From assembly GCF_026343335.1 (NCBI RefSeq), contig NZ_JAPELX010000001.1, positions 8,060,001-8,124,000 of the forward strand: a stretch of DNA of 64,000 nt, given 5' to 3'. The DNA comes from Streptomyces sp. NBC_00078. Its GTDB lineage: Bacteria > Actinomycetota > Actinomycetes > Streptomycetales > Streptomycetaceae. Position 1 is the stretch's first letter. Every line of letters begins with the position of its first letter. Of the stretch, positions 34,594 to 43,276 are shown piece by piece. A program made the translations under genes and the position numbers. The notes under the pieces were generated by a model. The model was not told the DNA's origin. It did no database searches and saw nothing but the letters and a program-made list of their open reading frames with translations.

Positions 34594-36144
34594 AGGCTAG
34601 TCCCAAGGCCGTGAAGTTATGGGTCCGGTGGGGTTGTCCAGGGGTCTTTGAGCTGTGGATTCGCCGGACGTGAGGAGCGGAGCCCCGGTAGAACTGGCAG
34701 TCGACCAAGACAAGCCGTTCACAAAGACCGGAGGCTCCGCTGTCCGGACAGTCTGCCATCACCCGTGCCGTCCGGGTGGCCGAAGGGCGCTTCGCGCCAG
34801 GTCATCTCGGCGAGCTCACCCAGCTTGTGCCCTTCGAGATGGTCGACGAGGCGCTGATGGCGACCAGGACGGTGCAGTCGCGGCTGCGGGACCTGCCCTC
34901 CCGGGTCGTGATCTACCTGATCCTGGCCGCGTGCCTGTTCCCGGAGGTGGGATACCCCGGAGTGTGGCGCAAGCTCACCGGCGCACTGGCCGGCCTGCCG
35001 CTCGCCGTGCCCTCGGCGAGCGCGCTGGCCCAGGCCCGCCGCCGTGTCGGCAGCAAGCCGGTGCGGTGGCTGTTCGACCTGCTGCGCGGACCGGCCCCGA
35101 CCACGCACGGCCCCGGGGCCCGCTGGCGCGGGCTGCTGGTGGTCGCACTGGACGGCACCACGGTGACGGTTCCCGACACCCCTGCCGTCCTGACCGGGTT
35201 CACCAAGCAGGCGGGCAACCATGGCGGGACCGGCTACCCGCAGGTCCGCCTGCTGGCGCTGGTCGCCTGCGGCACCCGTACCCTCATCGACGCTGTGTTC
35301 GGTCCGACGACCTCGGGCGAGACCACCTACGCCCCGCGCCTGCTGTCCAGCCTCCGGCCAGGGATGATCCTGCTGGCCGACCGCAACTTCGCCGCCCAGA
35401 AACTGGTGGCCGGTATTGCGGCCACCAAAGCCGAGGTCCTGGTCCGGTTGAAGAACGGCCGCAGGATGCCGGTCCTGACCCGTTACCGGGACGGCTCCTA
35501 CCTCTCCACCCTCGGCCCGGTGCCGGTCCGCGTCATCGACTGCGAGATCACCATCACCACCACCGCCGGGAAGCACACCGGCCTCTACCGGCTCGCCACC
35601 ACCCTGCTCGACCACCACCGCCACCCGGCAGCCGGACTCGCCACCTTGTATCACCAGCGCTGGGAGATCGAAACCGCTTACCTGGAGCTGAAGTCGACCA
35701 TCCTGGGCGGCCGAGTCCTGCGGGCCCGCACCGCCGAAGGCGTCACCCAGGAGATGTACGCACTTCTCGTGGTCTACCAGCTGCTGCGCACCGCCATGGC
35801 CGACGCCACCAGCACCCGACCGGGCACCGACCCCGACCGGGCCGGCTTCAGCATCGCTTTCCAAGCCGCCCGCGACCAGCTCATCCTGGCCGCGGGCGTC
35901 ATTGCCGGCACCGTCATCGACCTGGCCGGCACGATCGGCCGACACGTTCTGGCCGCACTGCTGCCCGCACGGCGACTGCGGGTCAGCCCCCGCATCGTCA
36001 AACGCGCCATCTCCAAGTACCAGGCACGCGGCCCTCGCATCGACCGCACCAGCTACAAAGCCACCACCGGCATCGAAATCCTCGCGCCCGCAGGCCCTTG
36101 ACAACGAAACCCAGCCGCAAACTTCACGGCCTTGAGGCTAGTCC
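34594..36144. mobile_element. IS4-family insertion sequence with 10-bp target duplication
   Basis: The element itself spans 34604-36134 (1531 bp). Its ends are 15-bp perfect inverted repeats (CAAGGCCGTGAAGTT at 34604-34618 and its complement at 36120-36134). They are flanked by the duplicated target AGGCTAGTCC at 34594-34603 and 36135-36144. It carries one transposase on the plus strand. An intact duplication and intact ends indicate a fairly recent insertion between the divergent cupin and AraC genes. Confidence 0.93.
34740..36101 (+). CDS. IS4-family transposase
   Basis: This DDE transposase has about 453 residues if translation begins at CTG 34740 (SGQSAITRAV), which restores the N-terminus usual in related Streptomyces elements; GTG 34776 gives 441. 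The catalytic residues are Asp in VALDGTTVTVPD, Asp in LLADRNFAA, and Glu in the perfect Y-2-R-3-E-6-K signature YHQRWEIETAYLELK. It appears full length and undamaged except for the unusual start. It lies wholly within the IS ends. Confidence 0.9.
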   Translation: MSGQSAITRAVRVAEGRFAPGHLGELTQLVPFEMVDEALMATRTVQSRLRDLPSRVVIYLILAACLFPEVGYPGVWRKLTGALAGLPLAVPSASALAQARRRVGSKPVRWLFDLLRGPAPTTHGPGARWRGLLVVALDGTTVTVPDTPAVLTGFTKQAGNHGGTGYPQVRLLALVACGTRTLIDAVFGPTTSGETTYAPRLLSSLRPGMILLADRNFAAQKLVAGIAATKAEVLVRLKNGRRMPVLTRYRDGSYLSTLGPVPVRVIDCEITITTTAGKHTGLYRLATTLLDHHRHPAAGLATLYHQRWEIETAYLELKSTILGGRVLRARTAEGVTQEMYALLVVYQLLRTAMADATSTRPGTDPDRAGFSIAFQAARDQLILAAGVIAGTVIDLAGTIGRHVLAALLPARRLRVSPRIVKRAISKYQARGPRIDRTSYKATTGIEILAPAGP

Positions 36145-36197
36145 CGGGCTGCCGGCACCGGAGGAGAGGCAGTCGAGAACCATGGTGTGATGGCGGC

Positions 36198-36590
36198 GTG
36201 AGCCGCGCCGCCGAAGAGACCAACCGCCGCATGCTCAGGGCCCGGGACGCGATGGACCGCGCCTACGCGCAGCCGCTGGACGTGCCGGCCCTGGCGCGGA
36301 TCGCCCAAGTGTCCCCGGCCCACTTCGCGCGCACCTTCCGGGCCACGTTCGGCGAGACGCCCCACCGCTATCTGCAGCGCCGACGCGTCGAGCGCGCCAT
36401 GTTCCTGCTGAGGGAGACAGACCGCAGCATCACGGACATCTGCTTCGAGGTCGGATTCGGCAGCCCGGGCACCTTCAGCCGCACGTTCCGCGACGTCGTC
36501 GGCCGGTCGCCGAGGGAGTACCGCAAGCAGGCCGTCGCCCTGGACGTCCCCACCTGTTTCACGATGGCGTGGATGCGGCCGAGCGCCTGA
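36198..36590 (+). CDS. AraC-type helix-turn-helix regulator
   Basis: This short 130-residue regulator consists almost only of the two-HTH AraC DNA-binding domain (DVPALARIAQVSPAHFARTF and ITDICFEVGFGSPGTFSRTF), with no ligand domain. GTG 36198 is used; its ribosome site is weak. The downstream gene is a VOC protein, a frequent partner of such short AraC regulators. The IS4 element sits 54 bp upstream, so its own promoter may have been altered. Confidence 0.88.
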   Translation: MSRAAEETNRRMLRARDAMDRAYAQPLDVPALARIAQVSPAHFARTFRATFGETPHRYLQRRRVERAMFLLRETDRSITDICFEVGFGSPGTFSRTFRDVVGRSPREYRKQAVALDVPTCFTMAWMRPSA

Positions 36591-36659
36591 GAGTCTGCTC
36601 GGTCTTCGGCCGGCTGAGCAGTTTTGGATAAGTTTTCGTGGTGCCGGGCTCGTAGCGTG

Positions 36660-37076
36660 ATGCACATGTTCACAGCAATCACGCACTCACAGATCTACGT
36701 CCTCGACCAGGACGAGGCGCTCGACTTCTACGTCGGCAAACTCGGCCTGGAGGTCAACACCGACGCCGACCTCGGTTTCATGCGCTGGCTCACGGTCAAC
36801 GTTCCCGGCCGGCCGGACCGCGAGGTCCTGCTGGAGCGGCCCGGCCCGCCGCGGCTGTCCGAGGAAACCGCGGAACAGGTCCGAGACCTGCTGACCAAGG
36901 GCGCGACAGGCGGGTTCCTCATCTTCAGTACCGACGACTGCCGCAAGACGTACGAGACCCTGAAGGCCAAGGGTGTCGAGTTCACCGAGGAGCCCACGGA
37001 GCGCCCGTACGGAATCGACTGCGGTCTCCGCGACCCCTTCGGCAACAGCATCCGCTTCACCCAGCCGAAGGGCTGA
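36660..37076 (+). CDS. VOC/glyoxalase superfamily protein
   Basis: This 138-residue vicinal-oxygen-chelate fold protein starts MHMFTAITHSQIYVLDQDEA, with two beta-alpha-beta-beta-beta modules and a C-terminal GLRDPFGNSIRFTQ. The metal ligands are partly visible (His near residue 9, Glu at 50s). The function could be a glyoxalase-like, dioxygenase or resistance-type binding protein. A spacer with ttttggataagttttcg (36621-36637) lies between the AraC gene and this one and may be the AraC target promoter. ATG 36666 is an alternative start. Confidence 0.85.
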   Translation: MHMFTAITHSQIYVLDQDEALDFYVGKLGLEVNTDADLGFMRWLTVNVPGRPDREVLLERPGPPRLSEETAEQVRDLLTKGATGGFLIFSTDDCRKTYETLKAKGVEFTEEPTERPYGIDCGLRDPFGNSIRFTQPKG

Positions 37077-37173
37077 TCGATACTCTGTGTAACGTTCGGG
37101 GGTGAATTCCGGGGATGCGGGAGTGTCTTGAAATGGCCCCGGCGGAGCGACGGCGCAGCAGAAAAGGGAACTC

Positions 37174-37211
37174 GGTGAGGGCCGGGGAGCAATCGCTCCC
37201 CGGCCCTCACC
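37174..37211 (+). terminator. Terminator after the VOC gene
   Basis: A perfect 17-bp stem (37174-37190 with 37195-37211) and loop aatc. It closes the AraC/VOC unit. The rest of the gap to the conservon (37212-37459) shows a TTGACG near 37365 but no clear gene. Confidence 0.85.
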
Positions 37212-37459
37212 GTTTCTCCGTGACCGCTTCTGACCAGCTCTGATCGATCCTTTGCCCGCCGAGATCGCCCGCCCGCTGGATTTATCGGTCTGTCGTACGA
37301 AGCCTCATACCAGAGCGGGACGCTTTGCGTGGGACTTTGTCAACTGCCCACCGCACATGTTGGGTTGACGACTACTGTGAGTGTCCATCGGGCGATGCGT
37401 GCCCGAACCGCGCAGCCCGCGCCCCAGGCACCGACGGAACCAGTACGACGAGGACACCG

Positions 37460-39571
37460 ATGTCTCACCTTCGCGCACCGGCCGCACGCGCAGACCGCCG
37501 CGAGGGCGGGCGGCACGGACGGCCGGTCGCCCGTCCCGTTCCTTCGCTGCCCGAGACCCGCATTCGGCCCCAGCTGATGCGGCTCGCCGTGCTTCCGCCG
37601 ATCGCGGTCGCCCTCAGCGCCGCAGCGGCGGTCCTGTTCACCGTGCGCTCCACCGGAGCACGGCCCGGCCTCACGCTGTGGGGCGTGCTCGCCGGCGCCG
37701 CCTCGGTGACCCTCGCGGGCATCCTGATCGCCACCGTGGCCGCCGACCGAGCCGCCAAGTCCGTGAGCGACCGCATCGGCGCCCTGCGCCGCAGCAGCGC
37801 CCGCGGTGAGGCCGATCTGCGCGCCCTGGTCGATTCACTGCGCCACGGCGAGGCCCCGCCCCGGCGCAGGCCGCGCAGCGGTCCGCCCGACGGCGCCGAC
37901 GACTTCGAACTGCTCGCCGCCGATCTGACCCGAGCGCACGACGGCGCCGTCGCCGCCGTCGTGCAGGCCGCCCAGCTCTCCAGCCAGGCGGGCAGCGAAC
38001 AGAAGCTCGAGGTGTTCGTGAACCTCGCGCGGCGGCTCCAGTCCCTGGTGCACCGGGAGATCTCGATCCTCGACGAGCTGGAGAACGAGATCGAGGACCC
38101 CGATCTGCTGAAGGGCCTCTTCCACGTCGACCACCTCGCCACCCGGATCCGCCGCCACGCCGAGAACCTCGCCGTCCTCGGCGGCGCCGTCTCCCGCCGG
38201 CAGTGGAGCCACCCCGTCTCCATGACCGAGGTGCTGCGCTCCGCCATCGCCGAGGTCGAGCAGTACTCCCGGGTCAAACTGGTGCCCCCGATCGACGGCA
38301 CCCTGCGCGGCCACGCCGTCGCCGACGTCATCCACCTGCTGGCCGAACTCGTCGAGAACGCCACGGTGTTCAGCGCCCCGCACACTCAGGTTCTGCTGCG
38401 CGCCAACCTCGTCACCTCGGGACTCGCCGTCGAGGTGGAGGACCGCGGGCTGGGCATGCCGGTCGCCGAACAGAAGAAGATGAACGCCCTGCTCGACGAC
38501 CCCGACCAGGTCAATGTCGCCAGCCTGCTCGCGGACGGCCGCATCGGACTGTTCGTCGTCTCCCAGCTCGCCCGGCGGCACGGCATCAACGTCCGCCTGC
38601 AGACCAACATCTACGGCGGGGTGCAGGCCGTACTCGTCGTACCGCAGGGGCTGCTGGGCTCGAAACCGGGAGTTCCCGCAGTCGCGCCCCAGCCGGAGGG
38701 TGTCCCGGGGGTGATGGGCGCGGCTGGTTCGCCCGTGCCGCCGCGATCCCCGCAACCCCACCTCCAGGCGCCGCCCGCACCCGAGGTCGCCACACCGCGC
38801 GTCCCGTCCGAGCCACCCGCGCCGCGCCGTCCGCACGGTGAGGCCACGCGCCCCGCGGCTCCCGCACCGAACGGCAATACGTCGGGAAGCGCCGGACCGG
38901 CACCGCTTCCCATGCGCGGCGCCCACCAGGAGCGGGTCAACCCTTCGGAGGCCGTGCCCGGCATCAGGCCGGAGGACCGGCGTCTTGTCGCGGACAACGC
39001 GGCCGCGCCGCCCACGCCCCGCACCGGCACCGTCCGCGGCACCATGGGCAAGCCCCAACTGCCCCGTCGCCGTGCCCAGGAACACATCGTGCCCCAACTG
39101 CGCGACGGCCCGGCACCACGCCAGGACAGCGAGTACCTCGGCGGCCACGACCCGGGTCTGATGGCGGCCTTCCAGCGTGGCATCGGCCTGGCAGAGGCCC
39201 AGCAGAACCTGGAGACGGAGCACACGGGGGCGATGTACACAGCGTCGGAGGACACGGTGGCGGTGCACACAGCGTCGGCGTACAGGGAGCCGGAACACAC
39301 GACGGACTCGGCGCACCTGGAGCCGGAGCCCATGGAACAGGCGCCGCTCATTGACCTGCGTCCCCTCATGGACCCCGCTCACACAGAGCCCTCACCCATG
39401 CTCCCGACCTCGCCCCCGGACGCTCGCCACACGGACATCACCTCCACCTCCCGGTCGCTCTCCATCGACGTACCGCACATGGACCCGGCCCACATAGCCG
39501 AGGCGCGCCCCGCGTCCGCGCGCGGCACCGACCATCCCACCCGGCACGACGGGAGCGCACCAGCCGGATGA
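37460..39571 (+). CDS. cvnA: Conservon sensor CvnA (histidine-kinase-like ATPase)
   Basis: This 703-residue membrane sensor is the first gene of a conservon. Two hydrophobic segments (about residues 45-65 and 70-95) anchor it. A coiled dimerisation region and a GHKL ATPase domain (ELVENATVFSAP, VEDRGLGMP, DGRIGLFVVSQLARRHGI) follow. The last 260 residues are Pro/Ala-rich and disordered. In the conservon model CvnA assembles with CvnB-D as a signalling complex at the membrane resembling eukaryotic G-protein systems. ATG 37460 is chosen at the SHLRAP start. Confidence 0.9.
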   Translation: MSHLRAPAARADRREGGRHGRPVARPVPSLPETRIRPQLMRLAVLPPIAVALSAAAAVLFTVRSTGARPGLTLWGVLAGAASVTLAGILIATVAADRAAKSVSDRIGALRRSSARGEADLRALVDSLRHGEAPPRRRPRSGPPDGADDFELLAADLTRAHDGAVAAVVQAAQLSSQAGSEQKLEVFVNLARRLQSLVHREISILDELENEIEDPDLLKGLFHVDHLATRIRRHAENLAVLGGAVSRRQWSHPVSMTEVLRSAIAEVEQYSRVKLVPPIDGTLRGHAVADVIHLLAELVENATVFSAPHTQVLLRANLVTSGLAVEVEDRGLGMPVAEQKKMNALLDDPDQVNVASLLADGRIGLFVVSQLARRHGINVRLQTNIYGGVQAVLVVPQGLLGSKPGVPAVAPQPEGVPGVMGAAGSPVPPRSPQPHLQAPPAPEVATPRVPSEPPAPRRPHGEATRPAAPAPNGNTSGSAGPAPLPMRGAHQERVNPSEAVPGIRPEDRRLVADNAAAPPTPRTGTVRGTMGKPQLPRRRAQEHIVPQLRDGPAPRQDSEYLGGHDPGLMAAFQRGIGLAEAQQNLETEHTGAMYTASEDTVAVHTASAYREPEHTTDSAHLEPEPMEQAPLIDLRPLMDPAHTEPSPMLPTSPPDARHTDITSTSRSLSIDVPHMDPAHIAEARPASARGTDHPTRHDGSAPAG

Positions 39572-39645
39572 CCACCCTCCCTTCCACCCCCGTCCCCACC
39601 CCCACCGCTCCCGCAGACCTTCGTACCCCAAGGAGTCGATCCACC

Positions 39646-40080
39646 ATGGCGAGCGATGCGCCGACCGGCCATGTATCCGATCTCGACTGGCTGATGAGCG
39701 GCCTCGTGCAGCGCGTACCCCACACAACCAGTGCGGTGCTCCTGTCCTGCGACGGGCTCGTGAAGTCGGTCCACGGCCTCGACCCGGACAGCGCCGACCA
39801 CATGGCCGCGCTGGCCTCCGGCCTCTACTCCCTCGGCCGCAGCGCCGGAGTCCGCTTCGGCGAAGGCGGAGACGTCCGCCAGGTCGTCGTCGAACTCAAC
39901 TCGACCCTGCTGTTCGTGACCACCGCCGGCTCGGGCACCTGTCTCGCCGTGCTGGCAGGCCGCGAGGCCGACGCGGCGGTCCTCGGCTACGAGATGGCGA
40001 TGCTGGTCAAGAGCGTCCGTCCCTACCTGGTCACCGCGCCCCGCCAGTACTCCGTCGAACCCACGGCGATGAGGCCTTGA
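39646..40080 (+). CDS. cvnB: Conservon roadblock/LC7 protein CvnB
   Basis: This 144-residue roadblock/LC7-domain protein (SDLDWLMSGLVQRVPHTTSA, SCDGLVKSVHGLD, ELNSTLLFVTTAGSGTCLAV) is thought to act as a regulator of the CvnD GTPase. ATG 39646 has AAGGAG 10 bp upstream; an alternative ATG 39568 overlaps the cvnA stop and would add 26 low-complexity residues. Confidence 0.9.
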   Translation: MASDAPTGHVSDLDWLMSGLVQRVPHTTSAVLLSCDGLVKSVHGLDPDSADHMAALASGLYSLGRSAGVRFGEGGDVRQVVVELNSTLLFVTTAGSGTCLAVLAGREADAAVLGYEMAMLVKSVRPYLVTAPRQYSVEPTAMRP

Positions 40081-40082
40081 GC

Positions 40083-40454
40083 GTGGCGACGGTCGGCGAC
40101 GGGCCATGGCTCGACGACGCGGCCGGTCGGCTGGTCCGCCCCTTCACGGTCAGCAACGGCCGCACCCGGCCCACCATCGCGCTCGACCTCCTGTCGCACG
40201 TGATGGCCACGGGGGCCACCCCTCTCGGCTATCTCGGTCCCGAGCACGCGCAGGCGCTCGACCTGTGCCGCGCGCCCGTGTCGATCGCCGAGGTGGCCGC
40301 CCAGCTGAAGTTGCCGGCGGTGGTCACCAAGGTGCTCCTGTCGGACCTCGTCGACTGCGGGGCGCTCACCACGAAGCCCCCCGAGTTCCACCACAACCCG
40401 ACTGACCGGGCCCTTCTGGAGGCAGTGCTCGATGGACTACGACGACAGCTCTGA
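40083..40454 (+). CDS. cvnC: Conservon DUF742 protein CvnC
   Basis: This 123-residue DUF742 protein (GRLVRPFTVSNGRTRP, FDLLSHV-like and LDLCRAPVSIAEVAAQLKLP, a winged-helix-like segment) is the third conservon component. GTG 40083 follows the cvnB stop by 2 bp; TTG 40077 is possible. It overlaps cvnD by 23 bp. Confidence 0.9.
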   Translation: MATVGDGPWLDDAAGRLVRPFTVSNGRTRPTIALDLLSHVMATGATPLGYLGPEHAQALDLCRAPVSIAEVAAQLKLPAVVTKVLLSDLVDCGALTTKPPEFHHNPTDRALLEAVLDGLRRQL

Positions 40455-41031
40455 TCCCTTCCCCACCGCACTCAAGATCCTGGTGGCGGGCGGGTTCGGA
40501 GTAGGCAAGACGACCTTCGTGGGCGCGGTCAGCGAGATCGCGCCGCTCAGCACGGAGGAACTGCTCACCACGGTCAGCGCCGCGACCGACAGCCTTGAAG
40601 GGATCGAGAACAAGGTCGAGACGACGGTGGCCATGGACTTCGGCCGCATCACCCTCGACCCGGAACACGTGCTGTATCTGTTCGGCACACCCGGGCAGGA
40701 GCGGTTCTGGTTCATGTGGGACGAACTCTCCGAGGGCGCGCTCGGCGCGGTGATCCTCGCCGACACCCGGCGCCTGGACGAGTGCTTCGCCGCGGTGGAC
40801 TTCTTCGAGCAGCGTGGCCTCGGCTTCATCGTCGCGATCAACGAGTTCGACGGCTCCCACCGCTACGACCCCGAGGAGGTTCGTGCCGCCATAGACCTGC
40901 CCCCGGAGATTCCCGTCGTGCCCTGCGACGCCCGGATCTCCAGTTCCGGAGTCCAGACCCTGCTCACCCTCGTCCGGCACCTCATCGCCCATGCCCCGGC
41001 ACACGCGCCGAGCCACGGCGCCCACATGTGA
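40432..41031 (+). CDS. cvnD: Conservon GTPase CvnD
   Basis: This 199-residue small Ras-like GTP-binding protein has a P-loop AGGFGVGKTTFVG at about residues 16-28, switch II FGTPGQERFWFM and the NxFD-type base-recognition region INEFDGSHRY. It is the output GTPase of the conservon. Translation overlaps cvnC (GGAGG about 10 bp upstream of the ATG). A GAF gene follows 60 bp later. Confidence 0.92.
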   Translation: MDYDDSSDPFPTALKILVAGGFGVGKTTFVGAVSEIAPLSTEELLTTVSAATDSLEGIENKVETTVAMDFGRITLDPEHVLYLFGTPGQERFWFMWDELSEGALGAVILADTRRLDECFAAVDFFEQRGLGFIVAINEFDGSHRYDPEEVRAAIDLPPEIPVVPCDARISSSGVQTLLTLVRHLIAHAPAHAPSHGAHM

Positions 41032-41091
41032 TCCCCGCACACCGCCACGGAGCCCGTATATGCCCTGCGTCCACAGTGACGGAGCCCGCCC

Positions 41092-41673
41092 ATGACGTAC
41101 GACCCGTCGCGCCCGGCCGGTCGTCTGCTGCTCACCCCCGAGGACAAGGAGGCCCCCGCCCGGGCCCGGCGCCTGAGCCGGATGGGCCTGGGAGAACACC
41201 CCGACCCCGCCCTCGACGCCTACGCGGACCACCTCGCCGAGCTCACCGGGGCGCCGTACGCCATGGTCAACTTCATCGACGAGAACCGGCAGTTCTTCGC
41301 GGGCCTGCACCTTTCGAACGTGGCGCGACCCGTGGTGAAGGCCGACGGCACCACACCGGTCCTGGGCCGTGAGCTGGCCCGCGACCACGGCTTCTGCCCG
41401 CATGTGGTCGTGCGGCGCAAGGCCCTGGTCCTGGAGGACGTCTGCGACTACCCGCGGTTCGCGGGCAATCCCGTCGTCGACGAGTTCGGCATCCGCTCCT
41501 ATCTGGGCGCGCCGCTGATCGACAGCACGGGGATGGCGCTCGGCACCGTGTGCGTCGTCGACATCGAGCCGCGGCCCTGGGGGAAGCCCGGCCTGGAGAC
41601 CATCAAGTCGTCGGCGGCGGATCTGGTGGCCCGACTGGAGCGCAGGGAGGCGGACGGGCTCCCGCTGCTCTGA
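41092..41673 (+). CDS. GAF-domain protein downstream of the conservon
   Basis: This 193-residue protein is built around one GAF domain (residues about 45-180; VNFIDENRQFFAGL, GFCPHVVVRRKALVLEDV, IRSYLGAPLIDSTGMALGTV). Unlike most conservons, no cytochrome P450 gene follows. It could be a ligand-sensing partner of the CvnA-D complex. Ligand unknown. GGAGCCCGCCC precedes the ATG. Confidence 0.85.
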   Translation: MTYDPSRPAGRLLLTPEDKEAPARARRLSRMGLGEHPDPALDAYADHLAELTGAPYAMVNFIDENRQFFAGLHLSNVARPVVKADGTTPVLGRELARDHGFCPHVVVRRKALVLEDVCDYPRFAGNPVVDEFGIRSYLGAPLIDSTGMALGTVCVVDIEPRPWGKPGLETIKSSAADLVARLERREADGLPLL

Positions 41674-41727
41674 CGGGGAACCGCCGCCCGCCAGCCGACC
41701 GGTCCTGCACTCACGTACACGCGCCTC

Positions 41728-42226
41728 GTGGGACGTACCAGTGACGCCAGGCAGAAGATCCTCGGTGCCGCTCGCTCGTGCCCGGGGGGCGCTCACCGTC
41801 GTCGACGAGCACTGGGCCGCCCAGCAGCGCGACCGGGCCCGCGTCCTGGGCGGCGACGCAGCCGCGGCACCGGCTGCGCACGCTCTTGGAAGGGACGGAG
41901 GCTGGCCGGCGCGCCGGTCAGCAGGGCTGCGGCACCGTCTCAGGCTGTCTGTTCGGGAATCTCACCCCGGGCTGAGCAACCAGACCTAGGCCGTCCGCGG
42001 GCGACTGCGGGAGATCTTCCACGCGCAGGTCGACATGGGCGAAGCGGTGATCGCCGAGGCCCGGGAGCGCGGAGAGGCCACCGTGACCGACACGCGGGAG
42101 CCGGCCCGGGCGGTGGAGGCCCAGCTCGACGGCCAGGTGATGTGCACCAAGCTCTACAACAGCGCCCCGCCGGCTGAGCCGCTGTGGGACAACTGCCGGG
42201 CCCTGCTCGGGGCCACCGTCGTCTAG
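41728..42226 (+). pseudogene. Decayed TetR-family regulator
   Basis: The reading starts GRTSDARQKILGAARS (frame of GTG 41728), then the DNA-recognition part is deleted. ALTVVDEHWAAQQRDRARVL continues in a second frame and RLRTLLEGTEAGRRAGQQG in a third. A stop (TAG at about 41986) falls between LSNQT and AVRGRLREIFHAQVD. The C-terminus VIAEARERGEATVTDTREPA onward to GATVV ends at 42226. These blocks align collinearly with a typical TetR protein. At least three frameshifts, one nonsense codon and one deletion are present. Confidence 0.8.
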
Positions 42227-42828
42227 TATCCGCGCCAGACGTTGTCGAACGCGGCATCCTCGATCTGCCGGCGCTGGCGTACGGCCTCCAGTTCCATCAC
42301 GGCTTCGCCCACGGCGGCCAGCACGGTCGTGAGCGCCTCACCGGCCAGGTCCGCAGCCTCCTCGGCCGGGGCGTCGTGGATCCCGGCGGTAGCGGCCAGG
42401 GCGGCGAGGACCGGTTCGCCCGCCGCCCAGCGCTCCTCAGCCCGCCGCCGGGCCGGAGAGTCGACCAGCTCGGTCCGCGCGGTGCGCAGAGGGATGCGGC
42501 GGCCGCGTGCCCGGGCCGTCACCCCCGTCCGCTCAAGATCGTCGACATAGGCCGAGGACAGTCCGCGGCCCCGCCGCCACAGCCAGTCCTCGACCGACTC
42601 GTAAGGCTCCTGCCGTACGAGCGAAGCGGCGGCCTCGTCCAACAGGCGGTCGCCCGTGGGCGACTGGGCGCTGGGCAGGATGCGGTCGTCGTCCAGCGTG
42701 AGCGCCAGCGCCTCGATGAGGTCGAGCACCTCGGCTGCGGCGAGTGCGAGCGACAGGTCACCCTGCTCCACCGGACGGCTGGGCGCCACGTCCAGGGCGA
42801 CGATCGCGAGGTCCCGTGCGGTGTTCAT
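42223..42828 (-). CDS. GOLPH3/VPS74 (GPP34)-like protein
   Basis: This 201-residue protein of the GPP34 family resembles the eukaryotic PI4P-binding GOLPH3/Vps74. Signature segments are LSLALAAAEVLDLIEALALT, DDRILPSAQSPTGDRLLDEA and the basic-rich GVTARARGRRIPLRTARTEL. Its bacterial function is not settled; many actinomycetes have several copies. ATG 42828 has GGAG seven bases upstream. Its end overlaps the TetR remnant tail to tail (42223-42226). Confidence 0.88.
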   Translation of the reverse strand: MNTARDLAIVALDVAPSRPVEQGDLSLALAAAEVLDLIEALALTLDDDRILPSAQSPTGDRLLDEAAASLVRQEPYESVEDWLWRRGRGLSSAYVDDLERTGVTARARGRRIPLRTARTELVDSPARRRAEERWAAGEPVLAALAATAGIHDAPAEEAADLAGEALTTVLAAVGEAVMELEAVRQRRQIEDAAFDNVWRGY

Positions 42829-43215
42829 GAGCGGCTCCACGTCAGTTGGCCGAGTGCGGGGCGAACGTATCGGGGCCGGCCGCTGGGGACCGGGTGTTCC
42901 CCGCCGATTGTCGCTGCTGCTGCGGTGCTGTGTGTCGTACTACGACCATGTGGTGCGGGAAGCCGATCCGCAGCACGGCGGCCGCCGCCGCGGCGACGAT
43001 CACGGGCGGCAGGCAAGCAGGGCCTGCTGGTAACCGTGGTGCAGCAGCGGGGCGACGGCCAGGGGGCCCAAAATCTGCCGCAGTACCCGCCACCGGCCGA
43101 CCGCTTCGAGCGAGCGATGGCCGGTGTGAAGCGGAGCTGCGGCGCGGCTTAAGAAATCCTCGATGGACCCCGGGCGGTGCCGTACGGCAGATTGCTGGGT
43201 GATTCCACCCCCCTC
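42829..43215. other. Intergenic region between divergent GPP34 and tdh genes
   Basis: No gene is supported; short open frames in several directions have no ribosome site. It should contain the divergent promoters. A GCTTAAGAAAT stretch at about 43147 is the most AT-rich spot upstream of tdh. Confidence 0.4.
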
Positions 43216-43252
43216 CCCGGCTGCGGGCGCGCTCGGCGTGCCCGCAGCCGGG
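43216..43252 (+). promoter_or_regulatory. Strong hairpin in the tdh leader
   Basis: A perfect 13-bp stem, CCCGGCTGCGGGC (43216-43228) with 43240-43252, and an 11-nt loop, lies 24 bp upstream of the tdh start and 11 bp before its AGGAG. No upstream plus-strand gene needs a terminator here, so it may act as an attenuator or mRNA structure controlling tdh-kbl. Confidence 0.5.
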
Positions 43253-43276
43253 ACCTCACGCACAGGAGCCGTAGCG

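Noticed and set aside
34655..36190. 511-codon alternative frame over the IS4 transposase
   Set aside because: His/Arg/Pro-rich shadow; the real frame has the Y-2-R-3-E-6-K signature.
42842..43202. Small Ala-rich ORFs between the GPP34 gene and tdh
   Set aside because: No ribosome site, no family motif, and overlapping open frames on both strands.
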